A DNA stretch of 64,000 nt. It comes from JBFFMO01 sp041390025. GTDB taxonomy: Bacteria; Myxococcota_A; Bradymonadia; Bradymonadales; Bradymonadaceae. The position numbers were made by a program, and so were the translations under genes. The notes beneath the pieces are model-generated. The model saw nothing but the letters and a program-made list of their open reading frames with translations, was not told where the DNA came from and did no database searches. Shown here in pieces: positions 17,758 to 28,571 of the stretch (the first letter of the stretch is position 1; every line of letters begins with the position of its first letter). Location of the stretch: NCBI GenBank assembly GCA_041390025.1, contig JAWKQR010000030.1, forward strand, positions 10,035 through 74,034, read 5' to 3'.

Positions 17758-19676
17758 TCAGTTCTTCGTCACGTTGATTGACCACTTCACGATGCGGCCG
17801 ATGTCGGCAGCAGCCGTGTCGCGGACGGTCAGCTCCCAGCCACCGGTCATCGACGCGCCTGTGAATCCTTCAAGGACCTCGCCGGTCAGAGACACGTTGT
17901 CCTCCCAAGCATTGGCCTCGCGCGTACCGTCGTAAACGATGACGGACGTCCCTCCGTGTTGGAGCTCGACGATCAAATCACCGCGGTAGGTGTGTTCAAT
18001 CTCGAGGTCAATCGTGATGCCCTTGATCGCGCCTTCGTCGCGAATCTCCAGCGCGCTCACAGCACCGCGCGGATCGTTGTCTGGAATCGCGACAGCGGTA
18101 TCAACGCGGAATGTGAGGGTGTTCTCGGTGACGTCCGTGTCGACGTCTGCACGGCTCTCACGCACCATCTCTCGGACTTTCTCGAGGTCGATGTTGGGAT
18201 TTCCCCCGCGTGCCTTGACGGGCAACCACAAAAAGTCTGGGTGGTTCGTGATCGACGAGTCCAACCACTCGCCGCCGATGATTTTGCCCTCGCCGTCGAT
18301 CTCCAAAATGTAGTGGTAGTAATCGTGGCGTGTGTAGCGCGAAATGTTGGTGGACGTTGGCGTGCGGCTCGCGTTGGACTCAGCAATCCAGTCGGTCGTC
18401 GCGCGGATCTCGATGAAGCGCTCGGCGCGCGAGTTGTACTTGTACTCGACCGTCGGTTCGACGTATCGCCCCGAAATCTTTGCGTATGTAAGCATCGTCG
18501 CGAAAGAATTTGCCGTGATGTAAGGGATGGCATCAAGCTGCGCGAGCGAGTTGAACGGGCGTTCGGCGACAATGCGTTTTGCGGCGGTGGCGTACAGACG
18601 AGCATCGTCGTCAAGCTCGGTCAAGGTCCCCTCGTTGGCCAGCTTTAGGATCGCTTCGCCCTCGGGCGAACCCTCCTCCACGTTGTTGACGTAAGTGCCG
18701 CTTCCTGGCGTGGTTCCGGGAGCCACACCAAGCAGAGCGTGCGCTTCTTCAAGGGTTAACTCTTTTTGACTTGTGACCTTGAAGCCCACCAACGGTTGGT
18801 TCCACACTTCGTAATTGGTCGTGCGCTCGATGACCATGGGCCGTTGATTCTTCCCAAGGAAGTTGGCCAAGATCACATGGAAGGTTCCGGCGTTGAGGTC
18901 GCGACAGTCTTCGTTTGTGACGCGACCGTCCTCGTCACGCACGATCTCGCGTTCTTCGCAACGACCGCCCACCATGTAAGCCTCGGTCTTATCGTACTGC
19001 TGCATGAGCAGCGCCTTGATGTCCGACACTTCGAACACGATGCCGTTACGCTCGACCGGCTTGAGGGGCTCGTCTTCCATGATCGCGGCGGGCGACCATG
19101 CGTGGCAGATGCCCCACCACGTCTCCAAACCTTCGAAGTCGTGTTTGTCGGTCTCGCTCGTGCACTCGTCCTTGTCCTCGATGCCATCACGGTCATCATC
19201 GATGCCGTTGGTCAACCGACCTGTACCCTTGTTCTCATGGGTCCACTTCGCCGTCGGGCCGATTTGATCGTAGTAGGCCGCATCAAACTCGCACGTCGAA
19301 ATGTCGAAGGGTTTGAGGTCCATGAAGCCCTCGGGCTCGGTCCAACCCTTAAACGCTTTGTCGTACTTTTCGGCCGGGGACAGCGTGCGCGGCCCTTGCC
19401 AGCGAGCATTGATGCCGTCTTCGACATATGGCCAGTAGGTGTCTGCCCATCCGGGTTTCGCGGAGTGCCCTTCCAGTGGGAGCTCGTCGTACTGGTACGA
19501 AAGCTCGGTGCGGAACGCGGTCGGGTTGTTGCGCCAGTTCCATGCGTCGGCGCGGCTGTCCTCTTGTTTGACCACGCCATCGACTGTGGTCGTCGCTTGG
19601 TCGGTTGGCTCGGTTCCTCGCCGCACGCGGCAAGGGTTGTTCCCATCAGCAGAAGTGTTACGAGATTGCGTTTCAT
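17758..19676 (-). CDS. Elicitor-type transglutaminase lipoprotein with C-terminal P domain (one frameshift)
   Basis: From ATG 19676 the sequence encodes a lipoprotein signal (MKRNLVTLLLMGTTLAACGE, lipobox LAAC). After ~20 more codons the frame is lost, and the mature protein continues in the frame open down to 17758, so one indel lies at ~19,600-19,630. Residues ~130-350 contain TWWGICHAWSPAA, VFEVSDIKALLMQQYD and TFHVILANFLG, matching the GP42/M81D-like transglutaminase-elicitor family. The Cys of GICHAW is the predicted nucleophile. A short HhH-like helical stretch (AKRIVAERPFNSLAQLDAIP) sits mid-protein. The last ~115 residues (AIPDNDPRGA, IEHTYRGDLIVELQHGGTSV, GGWELTVRDTA) form a proprotein-convertase P domain. 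Probably an outer-membrane- or surface-attached protein-crosslinking enzyme. Confidence 0.75.
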
Positions 19677-19936
19677 TGTGGTGCCTCAAAAATCATTCGT
19701 CGCATGACCGATTGTGCTGCATCTCCTGTGCCAGCACCGCATCCCAGTAAAAACGTGGTTTTCTTGCGGTCATGCGCCGTTCTTGGGGTCTTTAGTGGCC
19801 AGCCAAGGGTCCGGTTGCGCCGAAACCGGCAACTGAAGGATCCACCTTTGCTAACTGGCTTGCGCGCGCTTGGTTTGCGGGCTAGCTTGCGGGCACTAAA
19901 ACGAAAGCTCACGCACACTTCCGGAGGTCGAACACG

Positions 19937-21715
<1,779 letters not shown>

Positions 21716-21721
21716 TCCTCA

Positions 21722-22717
21722 ATGACAGATCATGTGTTGACCTACCTCTGCCCGAACATGGCAGAGGTAGCGTCACTCCATCTTGAACGCCTGCGCCTCA
21801 TGCGCGACGAGGGTTTCGTTGTGCACGTTTGTGCTTGCGAAGACGACGCGATGGACGCGTTGGCCCGGGAGGGCTTTGTCCTGCGACCCTTGCCTAAGAT
21901 CTTGGGGTTGGAGCACAACCTCGCGGCGTGGCTCGTCTGTTGGGGACATCTGGTCGAAAACCCACCCACGGTGCTCCATGGGTTTGGCGTTTGGAGCTGG
22001 ACCGCCGCCTTGGCAGGACGGCAGCTACCCATCCAAGTCACATGTATCTCTCCCAATTTTCGCACGTTGACCTTCCCCACGTGGCTTCCTTCAAGGCTTG
22101 TCGGTCGTCTTCCGATTGGGCCCCAGGACGCCATCGCGTGGCTCGGAAGAGGCGTTGACCGCTGCTTGGTGGACTCCGAAGCACAACTCGCCGACCTAGG
22201 CGTCAGAATCTCGCCGGAGAAGCTGGAGTTGGTGGTCGGTGCGCCCGGCGTTCAACCCTGCGAATCCAGCTACTCAACCGACGCCGTGTTGACGGTCTTC
22301 GCGAACGGGTTTGAAAACCTTCGCCGCGCCATCGAGCGGCGAGTCCCTCGACTGTCCATCCGCGACGCCACCGAGGGCTCGCTTCAACGCGATCTCGATG
22401 GCACCAGCTTGTACTTCGATGCTGGCGGGCCCGGAAGCCGTGTCCGTCTGATGCAGGCCGCCGCGCGAGGCATTCCATGCGTGACGCTGAGCGGCGAAAA
22501 CGAGGACGTCGTCGTGCAAGGCAGGACGGGATTGATTGCCACGGACCTAGACGACGCGGTTGTGTGCATGTTGGCGCTCCTGGAAAACCCGAAGCTTCGC
22601 CAAGAGATGTCCGTCAATGCCCACTCACGGGCAGCCTCACGATTTATGCGCGCGCAAGTGGATGACCAAATTGTCCGCATTTACCAACGCGCCCTTCGCA
22701 CGCGGATGGGGTTATGA
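21722..22717 (+). CDS. Glycosyltransferase family 4-like protein
   Basis: 331 residues, starting 6 bp after the acyl-CoA ligase. The N-terminal half has the Rossmann-type donor/acceptor pattern (HLERLRLMRDEGFVVHVCAC, PPTVLHGFGVWSWTAALAGR, RCLVDSEAQLADLGV). The C-terminal part has the GT-B signature YFDAGGPGSRVRLMQAAARG, PCVTLSGENEDVVVQGRTGL and a trailing helix (ALLENPKLRQEMS). The expected E-x7-E nucleotide-sugar motif appears only in weakened form, and the protein is shorter than most GT4 enzymes. It probably makes a surface glycan or glycolipid; the sugar is unknown. Its end overlaps the next gene by 4 bp (ATGA). Confidence 0.65.
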   Translation: MTDHVLTYLCPNMAEVASLHLERLRLMRDEGFVVHVCACEDDAMDALAREGFVLRPLPKILGLEHNLAAWLVCWGHLVENPPTVLHGFGVWSWTAALAGRQLPIQVTCISPNFRTLTFPTWLPSRLVGRLPIGPQDAIAWLGRGVDRCLVDSEAQLADLGVRISPEKLELVVGAPGVQPCESSYSTDAVLTVFANGFENLRRAIERRVPRLSIRDATEGSLQRDLDGTSLYFDAGGPGSRVRLMQAAARGIPCVTLSGENEDVVVQGRTGLIATDLDDAVVCMLALLENPKLRQEMSVNAHSRAASRFMRAQVDDQIVRIYQRALRTRMGL

Positions 22718-23064
22718 GCCAGAAAGACACCCTGTCGTGGGCATTGGGCGCCATGGCCATCGGATTCACGGCCTTGTACTTCGCGGAAGCATCAAGCCAC
22801 GGGCGGCTCATCGATGCTGAGAGCGAGGCGCAAATCACGGTCACCGGGTGTGCGTCGCACGCGGCGGGTCCAGACGGCACCACTCTGCTGCTGACCTGCT
22901 CGACTGAGCCCACCGTTCCCAAAATCCCCGCCCGGTTTGAATCGTTGGTGGTGCGTGTGGGCGACACCCAGCGCACGTGTGGACTGAGCGAAGGAGCCGT
23001 TCAGACGTGTTCGAGCTCCCAGGCGCCGATGATTAGATCTGACGCTCCAAAACGCACGAACTGA
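22714..23064 (+). CDS. Small exported or membrane-anchored hypothetical protein
   Basis: 116 residues. An N-terminal hydrophobic helix (SWALGAMAIGFTALYFAEA) could be a signal anchor. The rest carries five Cys (TGCASH, LTCSTE, RTCGL, TCSS), suggesting disulphides outside the cytoplasm. No family recognised. Translationally coupled to the glycosyltransferase (ATGA). Its last 32 bases overlap the convergent lipoprotein gene, so the true end may be earlier or the frame may be disturbed there. Confidence 0.5.
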   Translation: MSQKDTLSWALGAMAIGFTALYFAEASSHGRLIDAESEAQITVTGCASHAAGPDGTTLLLTCSTEPTVPKIPARFESLVVRVGDTQRTCGLSEGAVQTCSSSQAPMIRSDAPKRTN

Positions 23065-23551
23065 ACGCACCGGTCGATGAATCGGTGTAACGGCCGGATA
23101 TGGTGTTCTGGTCGTCCGCATTGCCATCCGAGATACCGAACGTCTCAGGAACGTTGTCGACACGAATCGTCCACGACGCCGTCAAGACCTCGTTATCCCA
23201 ACGAACGGCGTTGATTTCACCGTTGGCAGGTGGGGACGTCTGTACAAAGGTCCCCGACGCTTCAGTCTGTCCGTCTTCGTGGCGAATCGTCAGTGTGGCC
23301 TTTGTTTCGCCATCCACCTTGACCACCCAAACGCCGTTCAAGAATCCGGGCATCGCGACGTTTGTGTCTGTTTCGAAATCCGGCAACATCTCCGCATCGG
23401 TCGAGGCCGTGTCCGCCCCCATGTCGGTCGCAGATGCATCGGCCGTGTTCCCCGAGTCGGGAAGTAGAACAATGGACGGCCCGGACTTCTTGTCGTCGCT
23501 GCAGCCAAACACAACCATGCACAGAGCGAGCGTTAACAGACGGTATTTCAT
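23033..23551 (-). CDS. Lipoprotein, unknown function
   Basis: 172 residues with a lipobox VFGC (MKYRLLTLALCMVVFGCSD), an Asp/Ser/Thr-rich linker to ~residue 65, then a compact beta-rich domain of ~100 residues. The domain reads FLNGVWVVKVDGETKATLTI, then DGQTEASGTFVQT and ISGRYTDSSTGAF. This resembles small lipocalin/'calycin-like' or META-type folds often used for outer-membrane sensors, but no family can be named. It is the third gene of the kinase-TPR-lipoprotein run on the minus strand, 66 bp after the TPR gene. Confidence 0.65.
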   Translation of the reverse strand: MKYRLLTLALCMVVFGCSDDKKSGPSIVLLPDSGNTADASATDMGADTASTDAEMLPDFETDTNVAMPGFLNGVWVVKVDGETKATLTIRHEDGQTEASGTFVQTSPPANGEINAVRWDNEVLTASWTIRVDNVPETFGISDGNADDQNTISGRYTDSSTGAFSSCVLERQI

Positions 23552-23617
23552 GGGGTAACCTGCATCGTTTGATGTTTCGTATAGTCTAGCCGGTCGCAGC
23601 GCGCGATGGAAGGGGTA

Positions 23618-24391
23618 TCAGAATCGCAAGTCAAACACGGCTTGAGCCCCTGTTGGTGTGGGCACCAACCGAAGCGTCGATTGGCCGCTCGATTCATCGT
23701 CCATCAGGTCCACCGCGATCAAGGTGACACCGGCGACGGCGAGCCCAACACCCGAAAACAGAAGAATCTGGCCAAGGGACTGCCCTGACTCGACGTCTGA
23801 CTTGAGGCTTGAGAATCGATCCCGGTCCCCACCGTTGGCCTCCGCTTTGAGCGCGTCGAGATCGTCGGAAACACCGGCGTTCACCACCGCGGCGCCGCCA
23901 ATGAGGCCCAGACCCGCGACACCCACCGCGACACCCGTGATCCCTAACGCGCCAAACGAGCTCGACTTTTCGGGCGGGTCCTCGGGATCCTCAAGTTGAC
24001 GCCGTTCTGCCAACACTGGCTTGGCCTCCGCCACGTCGACAGCCTTGTCGCGGACATCGAAACTCAGAATCCGCGCTTCGTTGCGAATCGCAACTTCTGG
24101 CGCCATCCCGGGCTCGTCACGCGCGCGCTCCGCGTACGTTCGCGCCTCGTCGAAGTTCCCAAGTTTCGTGTACGACAACGAAATGTTGTACAAAAACATG
24201 GCGTTAGGGACGACGTTGTAGCCCTTCAAGAACTCCACGATCGCCTTCGAGTAGTCGCCCGTGGTGTACCACTCGGCTCCCTTCTCGAAGTGCCCCTGCG
24301 CCTGTTGGATCATCTCGGGCGACGGTTCGGCGGCAAGAACGACCGACGGTGCGGCCAGAGTCAACAACACGACCAAGATTGCGTTTCGCAT
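23618..24391 (-). CDS. Exported TPR protein with two C-terminal membrane segments
   Basis: 257 residues. A cleavable signal peptide (MRNAILVVLLTLAAPSVVLA) is followed by TPR repeats (AQGHFEKGAEWYTTGDYSKA, PNAMFLYNISLSYTKLGNFD, ARTYAERARDEP). After a charged linker two hydrophobic segments occur (GALGITGVAVGVAGLGLIGG, LGQILLFSGVGLAVAGVTLI). The C-terminal tail is beta-like (STLRLVPTPTGAQAVFDLRF). This architecture is common in Myxococcota, often beside Ser/Thr kinases, though its role is not established. It starts 3 bp after the kinase stop, so the two are probably co-translated. Confidence 0.75.
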   Translation of the reverse strand: MRNAILVVLLTLAAPSVVLAAEPSPEMIQQAQGHFEKGAEWYTTGDYSKAIVEFLKGYNVVPNAMFLYNISLSYTKLGNFDEARTYAERARDEPGMAPEVAIRNEARILSFDVRDKAVDVAEAKPVLAERRQLEDPEDPPEKSSSFGALGITGVAVGVAGLGLIGGAAVVNAGVSDDLDALKAEANGGDRDRFSSLKSDVESGQSLGQILLFSGVGLAVAGVTLIAVDLMDDESSGQSTLRLVPTPTGAQAVFDLRF

Positions 24392-24394
24392 GGA

Positions 24395-26047
24395 TCAGTC
24401 CAAGACCGGGAGGTTCAGTTTGGTGTCTTCGGGTTTCTTGACGGGCGGCTTTGGGTCGTCGTTTTTTTGCACGGGTTCTGCAGCCTTCTTGGAAACACGC
24501 GGCGACTTGGTGGGGACTTTGTCCTCTTTGACCGAAACGGGCGCGCGCGAGGGTTCGACGGGGTCAACCACTTTGGGCGTCTGGACAGATGCCAAAAACT
24601 CTTGAGCATCGTAGACGACGTCAGGCGCATAGTCGTTGATGATCATCTCGGGCGACAATTTATCGTCGGCCTTGATCCTGAGCCGTACCGGGAAGGTCAA
24701 TTCGTCTTCGCGGAAGGTCGCCGGCGAAGTGCCGGGCCGCCCGTTGACTGTAATCGGGAGGTTCGTCGGCGTGGTACGGAACACCATGCGGCGATCGTTC
24801 GCGACCGCAGGCTCAGGTTTTTCCTGCGCGGGCTCGACAACCGGGGCCGGCAACACTTCGGCCACGACCGTTTTTTCCTCTGCACGCTGGGACCACACGA
24901 ACATGCCCCCCAAAAGCACCAGCAAGGCCACAATACCAACGACGATCGGCAAGGCCGAGGAACGCCCTGTCTGTGCTGGCGCCACCTCGAATTGACCCGA
25001 GGCGCTCGCGACCGCGGGCATGGGCGCGGGTGTGTACACCGGTCGGGGCACCGGCGTTGTGAAATGGGGGCGAGGAGCTGTTAACGGCGGCGCGAGCTTT
25101 TCAAATTGGTCGAGTGGGATCGCCCCCGGCAGCCGGGCGGTGGGGAGTTCATCAAGCTCAACCTCAGCCATGGCACGCACCGGAATTGCGTCCCAGTTTT
25201 GCAATGCCTTGATGACCTCTCCCGCCGAACCAAAACGCGCCGATCGATCCTTCGCGAGCATCTTGTTGACGATCTCGGTCAGCTTGGGGGGCACCCCGGT
25301 GATGGGGGGAAGCGTAAACGACGCTGCATCGAGCTGTTTCCCGATGATGGTCACACTTGAATTGGATTCGATGGCTTTTTTGCCTATCAACATCTCGTAG
25401 GCCACAAGGCCGAGGCTGTAGATGTCGCTGTGTGGGCTAAGCTCCTCGCCGCGAATCTGCTCCGGAGACATGTAGCGCGGGGTGCCGATCAAGGCCCCGT
25501 CGGCCGTCAGATCGACTTTTGGATGATCCTGACCCGTGAGTTTGGCGATCCCAAAGTCCAGCAACTTAACCTGATCTGCTCGGCCGATGTGGTCAAAGAC
25601 CATCACGTTGCCGGGTTTGATATCGCGATGAAGCACACCAAGGGCATGAGCTTCCTCGAGGCTCGACAATATCTGTTCCAGGATCTTGACCACACGCGCG
25701 GGCTTAAGCGGCGACGACGACGAGATCAGATGCGACAAGCTCACGCCGTTGACGTACTCAAACACCATGTACAAGAGACCGTCGGCGCTGCGACCGAAGT
25801 CGAACATCGTGATCGTCCGTGGGTCGCGCAGCTTCGAGACCAGTCGCGCCTCTTGGTTGAAGCGATCCACGATCTTGGCGTCGTAGGTTCCCTCCTTGGG
25901 AGGTGTCAGAATTTTTAGCGCAACCTCACGCCCAAGATCCTCTTGGTTCGCTTTGTAAACGCGCGCAAATCCCCCTGCCCCGATCATCGGCCCGATTCGG
26001 TACCGACCCTCGAACAAGTCTCCGGTCTTGGGAAAACTCACGGCCAT
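24395..26047 (-). CDS. Transmembrane Ser/Thr protein kinase with PEGA-like periplasmic domain
   Basis: 550 residues from ATG 26047; the frame is open further upstream, but that part overlaps the divergent TrmA-like gene and does not look like protein. The kinase domain (~10-275) is complete: IGAGGFARVYKA, VALKIL, LHRDIKPGNVMV, LLDFGIAKL, GTPRYMSPEQI. All catalytic residues (Lys, HRD Asp, DFG Asp) are present. A Pro-rich linker leads to one TM segment (SALPIVVGIVALLVLLGGMF, ~375-395). Outside lies a PEGA-like strand domain (VFRTTPTNLPITVNGRPGTS) and a Lys/Pro-rich tail. A sensor kinase linking an envelope cue to cytoplasmic phosphorylation is likely; coupled to the TPR and lipoprotein genes. 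Confidence 0.9.
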   Translation of the reverse strand: MAVSFPKTGDLFEGRYRIGPMIGAGGFARVYKANQEDLGREVALKILTPPKEGTYDAKIVDRFNQEARLVSKLRDPRTITMFDFGRSADGLLYMVFEYVNGVSLSHLISSSSPLKPARVVKILEQILSSLEEAHALGVLHRDIKPGNVMVFDHIGRADQVKLLDFGIAKLTGQDHPKVDLTADGALIGTPRYMSPEQIRGEELSPHSDIYSLGLVAYEMLIGKKAIESNSSVTIIGKQLDAASFTLPPITGVPPKLTEIVNKMLAKDRSARFGSAGEVIKALQNWDAIPVRAMAEVELDELPTARLPGAIPLDQFEKLAPPLTAPRPHFTTPVPRPVYTPAPMPAVASASGQFEVAPAQTGRSSALPIVVGIVALLVLLGGMFVWSQRAEEKTVVAEVLPAPVVEPAQEKPEPAVANDRRMVFRTTPTNLPITVNGRPGTSPATFREDELTFPVRLRIKADDKLSPEMIINDYAPDVVYDAQEFLASVQTPKVVDPVEPSRAPVSVKEDKVPTKSPRVSKKAAEPVQKNDDPKPPVKKPEDTKLNLPVLD

Positions 26048-26132
26048 TGGACGTATGCCTTTGTACTGCAATTCGCTTGCGCGTACGTTAACAACGCCCG
26101 TCGCTCTGAGCAAGTTCCCACCGTGTGCGCCA

Positions 26133-27287
26133 ATGTCCGAGAGTCGCGAGAATTCACAGTTAACCGGTATTTTGATCGAAAAACTGGGCTGGAGAGGCGA
26201 AGGCCTTGCCAAACCCGAGCGCGATTGGTTGGTGATTCCGGGGGCCCTTCCCGGCGAATACGTTGACGTTGAGGTACACGCCGGGCATCCACGGAGTCGA
26301 AAGCGCCAATGCACCCTCACTTCGGTTACGGCCGCTTCGCCCGACAGAATCGCCGTCGATTGCCCGCAGTTTCCAGCGTGCCGCGGATGCCATGTTCGCC
26401 ACGTCTCGCGCAACTGGGAGCGGGATTTCAAGCGACGGTCGCTGGTCGAGATTGTGGCGAAGTTTTCAGGCTGGGAAGTCGCGCCGGGCGACGTCGAGTT
26501 CATCAGTGCGAAAGATTTGGCCCTGAGCGACGGGTACCGGATGCGAGGTCGACTGGCCCGAGACGGCGACAAGTTTGGCCTCGTCTCGCCGGCCGGGCTT
26601 CAACCCATGAACGATTGTCTGGCGCTGACGCGCGAGGCACGCGACGTGGTGGCTTGGATTGTGGCACAACAACCACGGGAGGACGTCGAGTTCCTCGCAC
26701 CCAGTGGCGAAACCCCTGTGACTTCGCTGAGCCCAGGCACAACCCACATGCACGTCCACGGACATCGATTTATGGTGGGTCTGGATGTGTGGACCCACGC
26801 ATCCGAGATTTGTTCATCGGCATTGTACGCGTTTGTGGAGAGGCATCTGCGGGCCCTGCCGCGAGGACGCCTTTTGGAACTTGGATGCGGAATCGGAGGG
26901 GTAACGCACGTGGCGGCAGCATGCGGACACGACGCAATAGGCATCGATGCAGACCTGCGCACGATCGCGCTCGCTCAGCACAATGTGCCGAACGCTCACT
27001 TCCGTTGTGCTGCGTTCGAACGCGGCCTGCGAGAATTGGCGGTTGAGCGGGCGTCCTTCGATTATTCGGTCATCAACCCCATGCGCGAACCCATCGGTGA
27101 GCGCGCCGTGGGACTCCTCGAATCCCTCGGTGTCCGCCACGTGCTTTATCTTGCACCCTCGCCGGCGTCTGGGGTCAAGGACCTTGCGGCGCTCAAAGCA
27201 CGCGGATGGACCCTCGACTTCGCGCACTGCGCGGATTTGCACCCCAGAACGTACCATTTCATGATGGTTGCAGGGCTTAGCCGCTAG
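26133..27287 (+). CDS. TrmA/RlmD-family RNA m5U methyltransferase-like protein lacking the catalytic nucleophile
   Basis: 384 residues from ATG 26133 (MSESRENSQLTG). Residues ~8-65 are a TRAM RNA-binding domain (LGWRGEGLAKP, GALPGEYVDVEV). Iron-sulphur cysteines CPQFPACRGC (C-x5-C-x2-C) plus NDCLALT match the TrmA/RlmD cluster. The SAM fold shows LLELGCGIGGVTHVAA and GIDADLRTIALAQHN. Two catalytic sites are altered. The DPPR motif is NPMRE, and the region normally 'YVSCDPxTLARDL' is YLAPSPASGVKDL, with Ala where the nucleophilic Cys should be. Classical m5U transfer is therefore unlikely. A different RNA-binding or modification role, or a decaying paralogue, is possible. Starts 86 bp from the divergent kinase; overlaps the convergent regulator by 4 bp. 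Confidence 0.82.
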   Translation: MSESRENSQLTGILIEKLGWRGEGLAKPERDWLVIPGALPGEYVDVEVHAGHPRSRKRQCTLTSVTAASPDRIAVDCPQFPACRGCHVRHVSRNWERDFKRRSLVEIVAKFSGWEVAPGDVEFISAKDLALSDGYRMRGRLARDGDKFGLVSPAGLQPMNDCLALTREARDVVAWIVAQQPREDVEFLAPSGETPVTSLSPGTTHMHVHGHRFMVGLDVWTHASEICSSALYAFVERHLRALPRGRLLELGCGIGGVTHVAAACGHDAIGIDADLRTIALAQHNVPNAHFRCAAFERGLRELAVERASFDYSVINPMREPIGERAVGLLESLGVRHVLYLAPSPASGVKDLAALKARGWTLDFAHCADLHPRTYHFMMVAGLSR

Positions 27288-28306
27288 CTCGCCGCTTCCG
27301 CGGATGCCGCGTCCGAGGTGACCAACACATCCTGCTCCATCAATTCGCGTAGTTCCTTGGCGGCCGCGAGATCGGTGTTGGGGCAGGCGTGGATCAAAAT
27401 GTCGATCGTTGTCGACTTGATCAAGCCCTCAAGCAGAGGCTGAATCGCCGAATGTTCCGCCACTGAGATCGAATCGGCTTTGGTTGAAAGGGTGACGGGC
27501 ACTGGATCAGCCGACAGACGGTCACGGTAGAGCGGATACTCATCGGCCTCTTGGACCGCCATCAGAACGAGATTGGCCATGTTCTCGTAGGTCTGCCGTG
27601 ACGTTCGCACTTGCTCGAGGGGATTGAACGAAAAGCGCCCCAACGACTCGCGCATCGCGCGAAACAATGCCTTCCGGTGTTTCAAGCCCCGGGGCCCGTC
27701 AACGCGTGTGAGCTCGCCGCGGCGAAACGAAAAAATGTAGTCGCCATCGGCAACGGTCACCACGAGTTCCCCGGTGCGTGCGTTCTGATGCAGGTTCATC
27801 ATCAGATCAGGAAGTCCCAGGTATTCCAGTTCGCCGGAGAACCCAACAGCACGAGGTGGCGCGGGATCTTCATCAACAACTGCGACCGACTCCACCGGCC
27901 GCCGTTCGAGGGCGAGCACCCGAAACACCTTCGCGAGGCGCCCGTCAAGCTCGTCGAGGTCGAACGGCTTGTACATCACCTCGTGCATGCCGGCCTCAAG
28001 ACAGTCGCGTATCCTCTCTCCTGAACCGTTGTCTGTCAGAAGCATGAACCCCGGCGTGGCGCCGCCGACGCGATCCCTCAGGTCGTTCCACAGTCGCAAC
28101 CCATCAAACTGCGATGAGAGTTCATCACACAGCACCACAGCGTCATCGACGGATAACAGCGCTCCCTGGAGCTCATCGATCGAATCCACAACCGAAACGG
28201 AATAGCCTTGGTCGCCCAAGATATCTTTGAGCAACTCAATCATGTCGGGGTCAGGCCCGATGAGCATGAGTTGTTTAGGGCTGTTCGATTCCAACACGTG
28301 ATCCAA
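27284..28306 (-). CDS. Response regulator: receiver domain plus DUF4388 (PATAN-like)
   Basis: 340 residues. A receiver domain (~10-130) has GPDPDMIELLKDILGDQGY, acceptor Asp in VVLCDEL, LLTDNG and the Lys of MYKPFDLDEL. It is followed by DUF4388/PATAN (~150-240: FSGELEYLGLPDLMMNLHQN, GELVVTVADG, GRFSFNPLEQV) and a C-terminal helical region. PATAN-type modules typically transmit phosphorylation by protein contact, not DNA binding. The start is TTG 28306, with no good ribosome site. In-frame sequence upstream (NLNSTFPSI) also looks coding, so the N-terminus may be longer or frameshifted. Divergent from the T2SS operon, making it a candidate regulator of secretion or motility. Confidence 0.8.
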   Translation of the reverse strand: MDHVLESNSPKQLMLIGPDPDMIELLKDILGDQGYSVSVVDSIDELQGALLSVDDAVVLCDELSSQFDGLRLWNDLRDRVGGATPGFMLLTDNGSGERIRDCLEAGMHEVMYKPFDLDELDGRLAKVFRVLALERRPVESVAVVDEDPAPPRAVGFSGELEYLGLPDLMMNLHQNARTGELVVTVADGDYIFSFRRGELTRVDGPRGLKHRKALFRAMRESLGRFSFNPLEQVRTSRQTYENMANLVLMAVQEADEYPLYRDRLSADPVPVTLSTKADSISVAEHSAIQPLLEGLIKSTTIDILIHACPNTDLAAAKELRELMEQDVLVTSDAASAEAAS

Positions 28307-28521
28307 AATCGACGGAAAGGTGCTGTTGAGATTATGTACCGGATAACCGTCGGGTGCAATTTATGCCGACGATTCTTCGGAAATCTTCTTCGCGCGACCC
28401 CACCGCCAATTTGACGCACCCGAACGCGGGATCGTCGACGGATTTGACAAAATGTCACAAACACGCCCCGACGCCAAATCCGCCAAGAACCAACCCACTG
28501 AAAAACAAACACATTTATAAT

Positions 28522-28536
28522 TGGCACAAAATGTGC
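28522..28536 (+). promoter_or_regulatory. Putative sigma-54 (-24/-12) promoter of the gsp operon
   Basis: TGGCACAAAATGTGC carries GG (28523-28524) and GC (28535-28536) exactly 10 bp apart, with the full TGGCAC -24 element and TGC at -12 (one mismatch to TTGC). Predicted start ~28,548, about 24 bp before the gspC ATG. A T/A-rich stretch lies just upstream. The ~265-bp gap (28307-28571) holds no other gene. Confidence 0.5.
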
Positions 28537-28571
28537 TCAACCCCAGAGACGGATGCAGTTCAAAGGCATTT

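Noticed and set aside
18766..19707. 313-codon plus-strand frame opposite the transglutaminase gene
   Set aside because: Non-protein-like composition and opposite a gene with clear family motifs.
26048..26572. N-terminal extension of the 24.4-26.0 kb kinase to 26572
   Set aside because: The extension is antisense to the TRAM and Fe-S part of the TrmA-like gene, is Arg/Ser-rich without pattern, and the kinase fold begins right after ATG 26047.
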